From: an uncultured Clostridia bacterium
GTDB taxonomy: Bacteria > Bacillota > Clostridia > Christensenellales > Borkfalkiaceae
Length of the DNA stretch: 54,399 bases
Direction: 5' to 3'
NCBI GenBank assembly: GCA_944340905.1
Contig: CALVLT010000013.1
Span: 1 to 54,399 of the forward strand
Position numbers and translations under genes: made by a program. This document shows positions 9,785 through 18,001 of this stretch, piece after piece. The number at the start of each line of letters is the position of its first letter. Position 1 is the stretch's first letter. The notes under the pieces were generated by a model. It searched no databases. It was not told the DNA's origin and saw only the letters and a program-made list of their open reading frames with translations.

Positions 9785-9813
9785 ATTATATTCTTTTTTG
9801 CAGAATTTGACAA
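9785..9813 (-). promoter_or_regulatory. serCA promoter, TTGTCA-17-TATAAT
   Basis: On the minus strand TTGTCA (9813-9808) and TATAAT (9790-9785) with 17 bp between. The leader of about 30 nt is too short for a T-box or other riboswitch, so serine control at this point would have to be by a repressor or by enzyme feedback. Confidence 0.8.
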
Positions 9814-9894
9814 GTAATTGGGGAAATTTATCTATCAATATAACGCATTGCGGGGATTTTTTCGCGCAATCGGGAAAAAATCGGCGCCAAAGTA

Positions 9895-9923
9895 TTTACA
9901 TTTGTGCCGATTTGGTGTAAAAT
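9895..9923 (+). promoter_or_regulatory. Promoter TTTACA-17-TAAAAT
   Basis: TTTACA (9895-9900) and TAAAAT (9918-9923) with 17-bp spacing, 48 nt upstream of the ATG at 9972. It is divergent from the serC promoter. Confidence 0.65.
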
Positions 9924-9971
9924 GAATGCAAGATAAGTTCTATATGACGATCCGGAGGGAGAACCGCTGTT

Positions 9972-11534
9972 ATGGAAGAGATCAAACAGGCTGACAGAAA
10001 GAGCATGGTGATGGAGGGTATGTATCGCGGCGTGACGGGCAAGATCGACGAGGTCTGCCGTTCGGTCAGCAAAGAGCTGCAATTCACGTCCGCGCAGCAG
10101 GTCTCCGCTTACGAGGCGCTTGCCGGCACGTTCAAGGACGGGCTGGAGACGCTGCTTGCGGAATTCAGGTATCTCTCCCAGCAAAACAGCGCGATCTATG
10201 ATTACAACCGCAAGGAGCTGACCGCCGCCCGCGATTCGCTTGCCGAGACGGTGCGCGCCGGTGCGGAGCAGAGCGTCAAGACGCTTTCGCAGCAGCTGGA
10301 GCAGAGCATCAAGGAATTGCGCGAGGCGTTCGGGCAGCAGCTCACATCGCTGCGCGAGGAGCTGCTGGCAGACATGCACGCCGCCCTCGAGGAGGCCCTG
10401 CCCAAGCCCGTGCAGGAGGAGAGCGCCGCCGTGGAGACCGCCGCAGAGGAGGTTCCCGCAGAAGAGACGTTCGATTACGACGTGCTCGCCGAGAAGATCG
10501 CCTCCGTCCTGCCCGAACCCGATTACGACATGCTGGCGGATAAGGTGGTCGCGGCGCTGCCGCCCGTCGATGCGGACGCCATCGCCTCCGCCGTTGCCTC
10601 CGCCGTCCCCGCCGCGGACGAGAACGCCATTGCCGACAAGGTCGCCGAGAGCATTCCGCTCGTCGATTACGACCTGATCGCGGAGCGCGTTTCAAACGTT
10701 CTGGAGGGGGAGTTCGACGTCACGGTGGATGAAAACGGCGTGGAGAAGGTCGCCGCCGCCGTCGTCGAAAAGCTGGATTATGAAAAACTTGCCGCGCTCG
10801 TGGCGGAGCTGATTGCCGCGCGCGTTCCCGCGCCTGCGCCCGCCGCATACGAGGCGCCCGCCCCGCAGCCCGAGGAGGCGCCTGCGCCTGCGCCCGAACC
10901 TGTGCATGAAGAACTTGCGGCGACCGCCGCCCCTGCACCTGCGCCCGCTCCCGCTCCCGCTCCCGCGAAAAAGCTGGTCGTGCCGGCGCAGCCCAAGCCC
11001 GCGCCCAAGCCCGCCGCCGTGCCTGTACCCGAGGACCCCGCCATGACCACGCGCCTCAAGCGCAGTTTCAAGGCGAAGATCATCGAGAGCGACGAGGAAG
11101 TCAAGGGTTATTACTTCGATTTGAAGAACGCCTTCCTCTCCTACGCGCGCATCGCCTCGCAGGTGAGCTGGTCCAACGACCGCTTCACTTTTGCGGGCGA
11201 CACCATCGCGAAGATCGGCGTGCGCGGCAGAACGCTGTGCGTCTATCTCGCCCTCAATCCGGATGAATTCCCCTCGAGCGTCTATCACCAGAAGTTCGCG
11301 GGGGATACCAAGATGTATGAAAAGACCCCGATGATGGTCAAAGTCAAGAGCGGCGTCGCCTTAAAGCGCGCCATCCGCCTTGTCGAAATGCTCATGGAAA
11401 ATCTCGGGGCAGTCAAGGAGGACCGCGAACCCGTCGATTATTCGCAGGAATTTGCCTTCCGCAGCGAGGAACAGCTGCTCGCCGAGGGCTTGATCAAGAC
11501 GGCGATCGTGGAAAAATCCGACCTGGATTTCTGA
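9972..11534 (+). CDS. Unknown protein: coiled coil, short repeats, Ala/Pro linker, conserved C-terminal domain
   Basis: 520 residues, probably cytosolic (no signal peptide or membrane segment). Residues 1-150 are helical and rich in heptad-like Leu/Ala/Glu. Residues about 165-280 hold four or five degenerate repeats of 20-25 residues built on D-Y-D-x-L-A-x-K-I/V-A ending in LP (EPDYDMLADKVVAALP, LVDYDLIAERVSNVL, KLDYEKLAALVAELI). Residues about 285-360 are an Ala/Pro/Glu linker. The last 150 residues (from MTTRLKRSFKAKI) form a compact domain with SDEEVKGYYFDLKNA, RTLCVYLALNPDEF and KSGVALKRAIRLVEML; I have seen this kind of domain in uncharacterised clostridial proteins, sometimes in several copies, without a known function. 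A GGAGG site precedes the ATG. Confidence 0.8.
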   Translation: MEEIKQADRKSMVMEGMYRGVTGKIDEVCRSVSKELQFTSAQQVSAYEALAGTFKDGLETLLAEFRYLSQQNSAIYDYNRKELTAARDSLAETVRAGAEQSVKTLSQQLEQSIKELREAFGQQLTSLREELLADMHAALEEALPKPVQEESAAVETAAEEVPAEETFDYDVLAEKIASVLPEPDYDMLADKVVAALPPVDADAIASAVASAVPAADENAIADKVAESIPLVDYDLIAERVSNVLEGEFDVTVDENGVEKVAAAVVEKLDYEKLAALVAELIAARVPAPAPAAYEAPAPQPEEAPAPAPEPVHEELAATAAPAPAPAPAPAPAKKLVVPAQPKPAPKPAAVPVPEDPAMTTRLKRSFKAKIIESDEEVKGYYFDLKNAFLSYARIASQVSWSNDRFTFAGDTIAKIGVRGRTLCVYLALNPDEFPSSVYHQKFAGDTKMYEKTPMMVKVKSGVALKRAIRLVEMLMENLGAVKEDREPVDYSQEFAFRSEEQLLAEGLIKTAIVEKSDLDF

Positions 11535-11560
11535 ATTCAAGCTGCATGACGGGACACGCA

Positions 11561-11592
11561 AGAGAGCTGAGCAAATCGGCTCTCTCGTCTTG
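11561..11592 (+). terminator. Weak terminator before RNase J gene
   Basis: AGAGAGC (11561-11567) pairs with GCTCTCT (11579-11585), followed by CGTCTTGTTC, 27 nt after the preceding stop codon. The T-tract is interrupted, so termination may be partial and allow read-through into the RNase J gene. Confidence 0.45.
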
Positions 11593-11620
11593 TTCTATGC
11601 ACTGTTAAGGAGTGATATTT

Positions 11621-13603
11621 TTGAAGAACGACAACAAGACGACCCACGAAAGACATACCGATCCCGCCATCGAACTGGCCATCCTCAACGGCATCGAGGC
11701 GTATAACCGCAAGCAGCGCGCCGCCGGCACGGGCAGTACGGGCGAGACGCGCACGAAGGAGGCGATGGAGGAGGCGGGCTACAAGGCGCAGCGCCGCTCG
11801 CGCGCCAAGGGCAAGGGCACCAAGCTGCCCGCGCAGCCGGCCGAAGCGCAGCCCGCGCAAAAACAGGAAAAACAGCCCGCGCAAAAGCGCGCCGCCAAGG
11901 CAAAACCTGCCGCGCAGGAGCAGGGCGCGCCCGCACCCGAAAAGGGGAAGAAGAAAAGGCCCGTCAAGGTGCTCTTCTTCGGCGGCGTGGGCGAGATCGG
12001 CAAGAACATGACCGCCATCGAGTACGGGAACGATATCATCGTCATCGATGCGGGCATCATCTTCCCGACGGAGGAGATGCCGGGCATCGACCTCGTGTTC
12101 CCTGACATCACCTACCTCGTCAACAACCGCCAGAAGATCCGCGGCGTATTCCTGACGCATGGGCACGAGGACCACATCGGCGGCGTGCCCTACCTCATGA
12201 AGGAGCTCTTGCCCGCCACGCCCGTGTACGGCACCAGGCTCACGCTCGCGCTCGTGGACAACAAGCTGCGCGAGCACCGCATGAACAACGTCGTGGAGCG
12301 CACCGTCAAGCCGCGCGACAGCGTGAAGGCGGGCGCGTTCACGGTGAACTTTGTCAACGTCAACCATTCCATTGCCGGCTCGCTTGCGCTCGCCATTCAG
12401 ACGCCCTACGGCATCATCTTCCACAGCGGCGATTTCAAGATCGATCTGACGCCCGTGGCGGGCAGTCCCATCGACCTCGCCGAGATTGCCGAATACGGCA
12501 AGAAGGGCGTGCTGCTCTACCTGGGCGAATCCACCAACATCGAGCGCCCCGGCTACACGATGAGCGAAAAGGTGGTGGGCACCACCCTCGAGCACATCTT
12601 TGCCGAAAACGCGGACAGGCGGCTGATCATCGCCACCTTCGCTTCCAATGTGCACCGCCTGCAGCAGATCGTGGATATTGCGGTCAAATTCCGCCGCAAG
12701 GTCGCGCTCTCGGGCCGCAGCATGTTCAACGTCGTCGAGGCGGCGGCAAAGATCGGCGAGATCACCATTCCCGAGGGCGTCCTCGTGGACGTGGAAAAGA
12801 CCAAGAACTTTTTCGATCGGGAGATCGTCATTATCTCCACCGGCTCGCAGGGGGAGCCGATGAGCGCGCTCACGCGCATGGCGGCGGGCGAGTTCAACAA
12901 AGTCACCATCGGTTCCAACGATACGGTGGTCATCTCGGCAAGCCCCATCCCGGGCAACGAGCGCATGATCTACCGCGTCATCAACAATCTCTATCAGAAG
13001 GGCGCCAACGTCGTGTATGAGAGCCTGGAAAAGATCCACGTTTCGGGGCACGCCTGCCAGGAAGAGCACAAGATCATGCACACGCTCTTGAAGCCCAAGT
13101 TCTTCATTCCCGTGCACGGCGAATACCGCCATCTCAAGCGGCATGCGCTGCTCGCGCAGGAGCTGGGCATGAAGAGCGCGCAGATTCTGATCCCTGAGAT
13201 CGGCACGTGCGCCGAGGTCACGGACAATTCCTTGAAACAGGGCAGCAGTTTCCCCGCGGGCGCGCGCCTTATCGACGGCGCGGGTTTCGAGGATTACGGC
13301 ACGAGCGAGGTGCTCAAGGACCGCATCCGCATGTCGGAAGAGGGGCTGTTCGTGGTGTCCGCCGCCGTCTCGAACGGCGTGCTGCTGGGCGAAGTGCTCA
13401 TCGAGAGCCGCGGGTTCGTCTTTTCCGATGAGCGCGACTATATGCGCGATCTCAAGGAGGTCGCGGAAAAGGCGATCGAGGGCGCTCCCTCGCACGGGGG
13501 CACGGCGGAAATCGCCGCCGCCGTCCGCCGCGCACTCAAGAATTACCTGTTCAAAAAGACCAAGCAGTCGCCCATGATCCTGACGATGATTGAAGAAGTT
13601 TGA
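11621..13603 (+). CDS. rnj: Ribonuclease J with basic N-terminal extension
   Basis: Metallo-beta-lactamase/beta-CASP ribonuclease with 5'-3' exo- and endonuclease activity in mRNA decay and RNA maturation. Of 660 residues, about 1-110 form an Ala/Lys/Gln-rich basic extension; the core begins at KRPVKVLFFGGVGEIGKNM. The zinc motif HGHEDHIGG is near residue 180, followed by NHSIAGSLALAI and HSGDFKID; the beta-CASP part includes ATFASNVHR and SGRSM, and HVSGHA with PVHGEYRHL follows. The usual length is about 555, so the extension accounts for the excess. The start is TTG at 11621, 8 nt after AAGGAG; the GTG at 11612 overlaps that site. A strong terminator follows. Confidence 0.95.
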   Translation: MKNDNKTTHERHTDPAIELAILNGIEAYNRKQRAAGTGSTGETRTKEAMEEAGYKAQRRSRAKGKGTKLPAQPAEAQPAQKQEKQPAQKRAAKAKPAAQEQGAPAPEKGKKKRPVKVLFFGGVGEIGKNMTAIEYGNDIIVIDAGIIFPTEEMPGIDLVFPDITYLVNNRQKIRGVFLTHGHEDHIGGVPYLMKELLPATPVYGTRLTLALVDNKLREHRMNNVVERTVKPRDSVKAGAFTVNFVNVNHSIAGSLALAIQTPYGIIFHSGDFKIDLTPVAGSPIDLAEIAEYGKKGVLLYLGESTNIERPGYTMSEKVVGTTLEHIFAENADRRLIIATFASNVHRLQQIVDIAVKFRRKVALSGRSMFNVVEAAAKIGEITIPEGVLVDVEKTKNFFDREIVIISTGSQGEPMSALTRMAAGEFNKVTIGSNDTVVISASPIPGNERMIYRVINNLYQKGANVVYESLEKIHVSGHACQEEHKIMHTLLKPKFFIPVHGEYRHLKRHALLAQELGMKSAQILIPEIGTCAEVTDNSLKQGSSFPAGARLIDGAGFEDYGTSEVLKDRIRMSEEGLFVVSAAVSNGVLLGEVLIESRGFVFSDERDYMRDLKEVAEKAIEGAPSHGGTAEIAAAVRRALKNYLFKKTKQSPMILTMIEEV

Positions 13604-13610
13604 GAAGGCT

Positions 13611-13655
13611 CGGAGATTTTCTCCCGAACTGACGGGAGAAAATCTTCCGATTTTG
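13611..13655 (+). terminator. Terminator after RNase J gene
   Basis: AGATTTTCTCCCG (13614-13626) pairs perfectly with CGGGAGAAAATCT (13633-13645), with an extra CGG/CCG below it and TTTT after. Confidence 0.88.
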
Positions 13656-13827
13656 AGAGACAACCCATTGCACGCCGCAGAGCGGCTGACAATCGGTTTT
13701 CTCTCGCCGCCGCTATTTTCGCAACAGTATAGCCCGCGGCGGCTCACTCTTTCCGCGTGAGCGCAGGTATGCGCAAATGTGGGGCGCTGGCGCAAAATGC
13801 GATTTTGCTTGCGCGAGTATTTTATAG

Positions 13828-13851
13828 CAAGGACAGTAGGCTTCCCCCTTG
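13828..13851. repeat. Short palindromic repeat, copy A
   Basis: The core AGGCTTCCCCCTTGGGGG here closely matches AGGCTTCCCCTTGGGGGG at about 38099-38118. Both lie in intergenic sequence next to GGTGAGC or GGGAGCT. This is a probable dispersed repeat of the genome. Confidence 0.55.
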
Positions 13852-14297
13852 GGGGTGAGCCATGCGTAATGCGCATCAGCGCAGTGCGCTGTGCGCGCAT
13901 GGCGAACGGAGAAATCGCCATCTCAGCGGCGATTTCGTGCCCGCCCGACGCGGAGCGGCGCACGAGCGTAGCCGAAGTAGGCGGAACTCTCCCTTGGTGC
14001 CGCCAAGACGGTGGCAGGCGAGCTTGCGAGCCTGACGGATGATGGGTATGATCGTCTGAAACCGTCATAACTTCGCCTTTTCGAGGCTCGTGTGCCGCCT
14101 ACGGCGGCGAGCAGAGCGGAGTGAAAATGCGAATCCGCAGCACTCACAAAAAAGATTTGCTTGCAAAGCTTTTTTGTGAAAAGGAGCGGCAGGCGTTTCA
14201 AGCAAGGTATTTGGCGCAGTCAAATACCTGCAAAAGGCGCCTTGCCGCGACGCAGAGTCCCCTTGTACGTCGTCTTAGGGGCATAAAAAAACGGACA

Positions 14298-14345
14298 AGC
14301 CTCCCTCTTTGAGGGAGGTGCCGAGCGGGAGCGAGGCGGAAGGAG
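14298..14345. repeat. Short palindromic repeat, related type
   Basis: CAAGCCTCCCTC-TTT-GAGGGAGGTG is a perfect hairpin followed by GCCGAGCGGGAGCGAGGCGGAAGGAG. It is similar in design to the AGGCTTCCCC elements at 13828 and 38099 but not identical. The style matches dispersed repeats I associate with gut Clostridia. Confidence 0.5.
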
Positions 14346-14427
14346 TACTCCTGCAGTCACCTTTGGGGACAGGGGGCACATTCCGCAAGGGAAACCTGCG
14401 GGGCGCAAAGCGGGATAGGGTGAAAAA

Positions 14428-14700
14428 ATGGGTACACCAAAGCGTGTTGCATGCTCCATTGTCGAGGGGATCCCCGAGGTGCGTCTGCGCGCCATGATGG
14501 GCGAATGGCTCGTCTATTTCAGGGAGGTGCATGTCGGCACCATCGAGGGCGGCAGGCTGTACCTGAAAGACACGCCATCCGCCCGCGTGCTGCTCGTCGG
14601 TGCGCCGCTGCTGCCGCCGCATGCGGGCGCAAAGCCCTCCTTTCTGGTCGAAGAAAGGGGGCAGGAACTTTTCGATCTGCTGTTACGGTTGGTGAAATGA
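14428..14700 (+). CDS. TfoX/Sxy N-terminal domain-like protein
   Basis: A 90-residue protein resembling the stand-alone TfoX N-terminal domain: VRLRAMMGEWLVYF, then VGTIEGGRLYLKDT and the late PPHAGAKPSFLVEE segment match the family's order of conserved parts. Full TfoX/Sxy proteins regulate competence in Proteobacteria; short clostridial members have no known job. The ATG at 14428 has only a weak ribosome-binding site (AGGGTG). Its stop overlaps the next gene (ATGA), so it is probably the first gene of the 14428-17010 operon. Confidence 0.75.
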   Translation: MGTPKRVACSIVEGIPEVRLRAMMGEWLVYFREVHVGTIEGGRLYLKDTPSARVLLVGAPLLPPHAGAKPSFLVEERGQELFDLLLRLVK

Positions 14701-15278
14701 ACGCACAGGAACAACGGTTTGCCGCTCTGCGGGCGGCGGCGCTTTCGGAACGCGATCCCACGGCGAGCGACGATGTGCTCGCCGTTTTGCTCGATGAGGC
14801 AAACCGCATCGGGGCAAGGCGCGTGCTCGAAGTGGGAACGGGCAGGGGGCTGACCGCCATTGCCCTGCTGCTTGGCGGCGCGCAGCACGTGACGGCGATC
14901 GAACGGGACGCGGCGCGCATTGCCGCCGCAAAGGAAAATTTTGCCGCGTTCGGCGTTGCGGTGCGGGTGCAGCTCGAGGAGGGGGACGCGGCGGACGTTC
15001 TGCCCCGTCTGCATGAGAAGTACGATCTGATCTTTCTCGACTGCGCCAAGGTGCAGTACCGCCGCTTTCTGCCCGACTGCAAGCGGCTGCTGCGCGCGGG
15101 CGGGGTGCTGTGCGCGGACGACGTGTCCCTGTTCGCGGACGGCGTTCCCCCGAAGCGCAGAATGCTCGCGCAGCACATCGGCGAATTTTTGCAGGCGCTG
15201 CGCGAAGATGACGATTTTTCGGTGCGCGTGCTCGCCGTCGGAAGGGGGCTTGCCGTCGCCCGCAGGAGGGAGGAATGA
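14697..15278 (+). CDS. trmR: O-methyltransferase family protein, TrmR-like
   Basis: SAM-dependent methyltransferase of 193 residues. Motif I is RVLEVGTGRGLTAIALLLGG (about 42-61), the acidic ribose contact is in AIERD, and YDLIFLDCAKVQY is the post-I catalytic segment. In B. subtilis the homologous YrrM/TrmR methylates 5-hydroxyuridine at tRNA position 34 and is encoded next to U32 peptidases; the same arrangement here, with a U32 gene one gene away, supports this role over caffeoyl-CoA O-methylation. The start ATG overlaps the upstream stop (ATGA), and the frame's longer upstream part is a shadow of the TfoX-like gene. The symbol is assigned by context. Confidence 0.8.
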   Translation: MNAQEQRFAALRAAALSERDPTASDDVLAVLLDEANRIGARRVLEVGTGRGLTAIALLLGGAQHVTAIERDAARIAAAKENFAAFGVAVRVQLEEGDAADVLPRLHEKYDLIFLDCAKVQYRRFLPDCKRLLRAGGVLCADDVSLFADGVPPKRRMLAQHIGEFLQALREDDDFSVRVLAVGRGLAVARRREE

Positions 15279-15790
15279 AACGTCTCATCTTTGTCAACGG
15301 CGCAATGGGCGTGGGCAAGAGCGCGGTGTGCGCGCGGCTCAAAACGCTGCTTGCGCCCTGTGCCTATCTGGACGGCGACTGGTGCTGGGACATCACGCCC
15401 TTTTCCGTGACGGAGGAGAAAAAGGAGCTGGTCCTGACCAATGCGGCGCATCTGCTGCGCTCCTTTCTCCGCTGCAGCGGCGTGCGCAGCGTGCTCTTCG
15501 GCTGGGTGATGCCGCACCGCGCCATCGTGGACGAACTGCTTGCGCGTATCGGCTGCGCGGCACAGTTTTCCCTGTTCACCCTGACGGCGCGGGAGGAGAC
15601 GCTGCGCGCCCGCCTCGCTGCGGACATCGCTGCGGGCAGACGGGATGAGGGCGTGCTTGAGCGCTCGCTCGCATATCTGCCGCTGTACGAGGCGGACATG
15701 GGCGGGGTGAAGATCGCAACGGACGGCATGGGCGTGTCCGAGGTCGCGCAGACGATCGCGGACATGGTACGCACTTCGGAGGCGCTATGA
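15275..15790 (+). CDS. P-loop small-molecule kinase-like protein
   Basis: 171 residues with a Walker A motif GAMGVGKS (9-16) in an AAA/nucleotide-kinase style fold, LDGDWCWD as the likely substrate/Mg2+ segment and REETLRARLAADIAAGRRDEG as a lid-like region. The substrate is unknown; family members are annotated as AAA ATPases or kinases of nucleosides or shikimate type. It overlaps both neighbours by ATGA, so it belongs to the TrmR-U32 operon, but no link to tRNA modification is established for it. Confidence 0.75.
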   Translation: MKRLIFVNGAMGVGKSAVCARLKTLLAPCAYLDGDWCWDITPFSVTEEKKELVLTNAAHLLRSFLRCSGVRSVLFGWVMPHRAIVDELLARIGCAAQFSLFTLTAREETLRARLAADIAAGRRDEGVLERSLAYLPLYEADMGGVKIATDGMGVSEVAQTIADMVRTSEAL

Positions 15791-17010
15791 ACGAACTGCT
15801 TGCCCCTGCGGGCAATCTCAAAAAACTCAGGTGCGCGCTGCACTTCGGTGCGGACGCCGTGTATGCGGGCGGCAGGGCGTTCTCCCTGCGCGCGTTCGCC
15901 GATAACTTCACGCAGGAAGAACTTGCCGAGGGCATTTCCTATGCGCACGCGCTGGGGAAAAAGGTCTATGTCGCTGCGAACATCTTTGCGCGCAACGCCG
16001 ACCTTCCCGCGCTGGAGGTATACTTCGGCGCGCTGCAGGAGATGGGGGCGGACGCGGTGCTCCTCTCCGACCTCGGCGCGCTCGCGCTGTGCAGGCGCGC
16101 CGCGCCCCGTCTGCCCGTGCACATCTCCACGCAGGCGAACATCACCAACGCGGAGGCCGCCCGCGCCTGTCAGGCATTGGGGGCAAGCCGCGTCGTGCTC
16201 GCCCGCGAACTGTCCGTTGCGGAGATCGCGGACATCCACGCCGCCTGTCCCTCGCTCGAGCTGGAGGCGTTCGTGCACGGCGCCATGTGCATTTCCTACA
16301 GCGGCAGGTGCTATCTCTCCGACTATCTGGACGGCCGCCCCGCCAACCGCGGCGCCTGCGTGCAGGCGTGCCGCCGCGCCTACCGCATTCAGAGCAAGGG
16401 GCAGAGCGGCTGGTGCGATCTGGAGGAGGACGGACGGGGCACTTACGTCATGAACAGCCGCGACCTCAACCTGAGCGCACACCTTCCCGCGCTTGCGGCG
16501 GCGGGGGTGTGTTCCTTCAAGATCGAGGGCAGGATGAAGAGCGAGTACTACCTTGCGACCGTCGTCAACGCATACCGTCGCATTCTGGACGGCGGGTACA
16601 GCGAAGAAGTTGCCGCCGAACTGGACTGCATCGACCACCGCGCCTATACCACGGCGTATGCGCTCGGGGAAAACCACGGTACCGTGCTTGCGGACGGCTC
16701 GCAGGAGGCGGGCACGTGCGAGTTTGTCGCCGTGGTGCTGTCCTCAAAAGACGGATACGTATGCGCGGAGATGCGCAACCGCTTTTACGAGGGGGAGACG
16801 CTCGAGGCACTGTGTGCGCACGCAGAGACGGGAAGGAGCTTTGTGGTGAGCGGACTGCGCGACAGCTCGGGCGCACCCTGTCCGGACGCCAAGCGCGTGC
16901 AGGAGCACTACACCTTCGCCTGTCCCTTCCCGCTCGCGGCGGGGGACATTCTGCGCCGCCGCAAAATCCGTCCGCAAACGGCTTGCAAAAGTGCGCCGGA
17001 ACGGGTATAA
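15787..17010 (+). CDS. Peptidase U32 family protein (TrhP-like)
   Basis: 407 residues. The U32 signature is clear: EAFVHGAMCISYSGRCYLS, followed by further Cys in RGACVQACRRAY, which in related proteins ligate an Fe-S cluster. The N-terminus NELLAPAGNLKKLRCALHFGADAVYAGG is typical. In B. subtilis and E. coli such proteins (TrhP) make 5-hydroxyuridine at tRNA position 34 with prephenate as hydroxyl donor, and TrmR then methylates it. B. subtilis splits the function over two adjacent U32 genes (yrrN, yrrO), but here only one is present. ATGA overlap with the kinase gene. Confidence 0.9.
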   Translation: MNELLAPAGNLKKLRCALHFGADAVYAGGRAFSLRAFADNFTQEELAEGISYAHALGKKVYVAANIFARNADLPALEVYFGALQEMGADAVLLSDLGALALCRRAAPRLPVHISTQANITNAEAARACQALGASRVVLARELSVAEIADIHAACPSLELEAFVHGAMCISYSGRCYLSDYLDGRPANRGACVQACRRAYRIQSKGQSGWCDLEEDGRGTYVMNSRDLNLSAHLPALAAAGVCSFKIEGRMKSEYYLATVVNAYRRILDGGYSEEVAAELDCIDHRAYTTAYALGENHGTVLADGSQEAGTCEFVAVVLSSKDGYVCAEMRNRFYEGETLEALCAHAETGRSFVVSGLRDSSGAPCPDAKRVQEHYTFACPFPLAAGDILRRRKIRPQTACKSAPERV

Positions 17011-17011
17011 T
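16983..17011 (+). promoter_or_regulatory. Promoter TTGCAA-17-TATAAT inside the end of the U32 gene
   Basis: TTGCAA (16983-16988), 17 bp, TATAAT (17006-17011). The -10 overlaps the U32 stop codon. The expected start falls at about 17018, the first base of the next gene's GTG, so the transcript could be leaderless. Confidence 0.65.
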
Positions 17012-17017
17012 AGAGGG

Positions 17018-17923
17018 GTGGACTGCCTTTTTTTGTATCATCCGACGAGCGGCAGGGGCAAAGTCGCAAAGAAGATCGTCTATATCGAGCGGACGCTGCG
17101 CGCCCACTTCGATCACGTGGACATCATTGCCACCGAGAGCGGCGAGGACATGACGGAGCACGCCCGCGCGGGAGCGCAGAGGTATGACGTCATCCTGTTC
17201 TCGGGCGGGGACGGCACGTTCAACCGCGTGCTGCAGGGCATCGGCGAACGGGACGTGCAGCTTGGCTATATTCCGGGCGGCACCACCAACGATGTCGCCC
17301 GTTCCCTCGGCATTCCGCGCAACGTGAAGGGCGCGCTCAAGGTCATTCTCAAGGGGCATGAGGCGCGGCTGGACGTCATGCGTCTGAACGGCGGCAGATA
17401 CGCCATGTACATTGCAGCGGCGGGCGCGTTCACCCGCGCCACCTACACCGCCAAGCCCTCCAGCAAAAAGCGGTTCGGCATTCTCGCCTATGCGTTTGAA
17501 GTCATCCGCCGTGAATTGAAGCTCAAGGTGTTCCCGCTGAAGGTCACGTGCGCGGGGCAGGTGCTCGAGACGCACTCCGTCCTCATCATGGCAATGAACG
17601 GGTGCTCGGTCGCGGGCATGAAGGTGAACGCGCATGCGAGCATGGCGGACGGGCAGATGGAGCTTGCGCTCATCCGCCAGAATGAGCGCCCCGGGTTCTT
17701 TGCACGCATGGGGGCGTACGTCACGCTCGTCGCGCTCTTTCTCTTCCGCGGAAGGGTGCGCAAAAAACACCTTGCCTTTCTGCGCGGAGATCGGTTCGTG
17801 ATCGGAACGGCGGAGGACATCGTGTGGGACCTGGACGGAGAAGAGGGCATGCGCGGCGACCTCGAGGTGGAGCTGCTCCCCAAGCGCATGCGGCTGTTTG
17901 TCCCCCAAACAAAAAAATTATGA
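17018..17923 (+). CDS. Diacylglycerol kinase family lipid kinase, paralog 1
   Basis: YegS/DagK-type lipid kinase acting at the inner membrane face, phosphorylating diacylglycerol or a related lipid with ATP. Motifs: FLYHPTSGRGK at the N-terminus, nucleotide-binding FSGGDGTFNRVL near residue 63 and YIPGGTTNDVARSLGIP near 85, then the beta-sandwich domain ending in FVPQTKKL. About 301 residues. GTG at 17018 is chosen because conserved sequence begins immediately after it; AGAGGGG lies directly against it, so initiation is either leaderless or coupled to the U32 stop 8 nt upstream. A second paralog lies at 40788. Confidence 0.88.
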   Translation: MDCLFLYHPTSGRGKVAKKIVYIERTLRAHFDHVDIIATESGEDMTEHARAGAQRYDVILFSGGDGTFNRVLQGIGERDVQLGYIPGGTTNDVARSLGIPRNVKGALKVILKGHEARLDVMRLNGGRYAMYIAAAGAFTRATYTAKPSSKKRFGILAYAFEVIRRELKLKVFPLKVTCAGQVLETHSVLIMAMNGCSVAGMKVNAHASMADGQMELALIRQNERPGFFARMGAYVTLVALFLFRGRVRKKHLAFLRGDRFVIGTAEDIVWDLDGEEGMRGDLEVELLPKRMRLFVPQTKKL

Positions 17924-17941
17924 AAATCCGCACAAAAACGC

Positions 17942-17970
17942 TTGCATTTTCACGGGGTTTTTCATATAAT
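17942..17970 (+). promoter_or_regulatory. tRNA-Thr promoter, TTGCAT-17-TATAAT
   Basis: TTGCAT (17942-17947), 17 bp, TATAAT (17965-17970), 31 nt upstream of the tRNA 5' end. Confidence 0.8.
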
Positions 17971-18001
17971 GTATGAGCGTGTCTGTGTTGCGCACGGCAG
18001 T

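Larger units (their letters stand above)
13656..14427. other. 772-bp gene-free region of short repeats
   Basis: No reading frame here has a ribosome-binding site and protein-like composition. The stretch is full of small palindromes and repeat motifs (GCGCAAATG/GCGCAAAATGCG, GGCTTCCCCCTTGGGGG, GCCGCCTACGGCGGC, GCGAGCTTGCGAGC, AAGCTTTTTTG). Two of these resemble elements elsewhere in the window and are listed separately. It may be a cluster of dispersed repeats or the scar of a lost element. Confidence 0.6.

Noticed and set aside
11537-14068. Minus-strand 843-codon frame across RNase J
   Set aside because: Antisense shadow of the RNase J gene running into the repeat gap; composition is Arg/His/Asp-rich noise.
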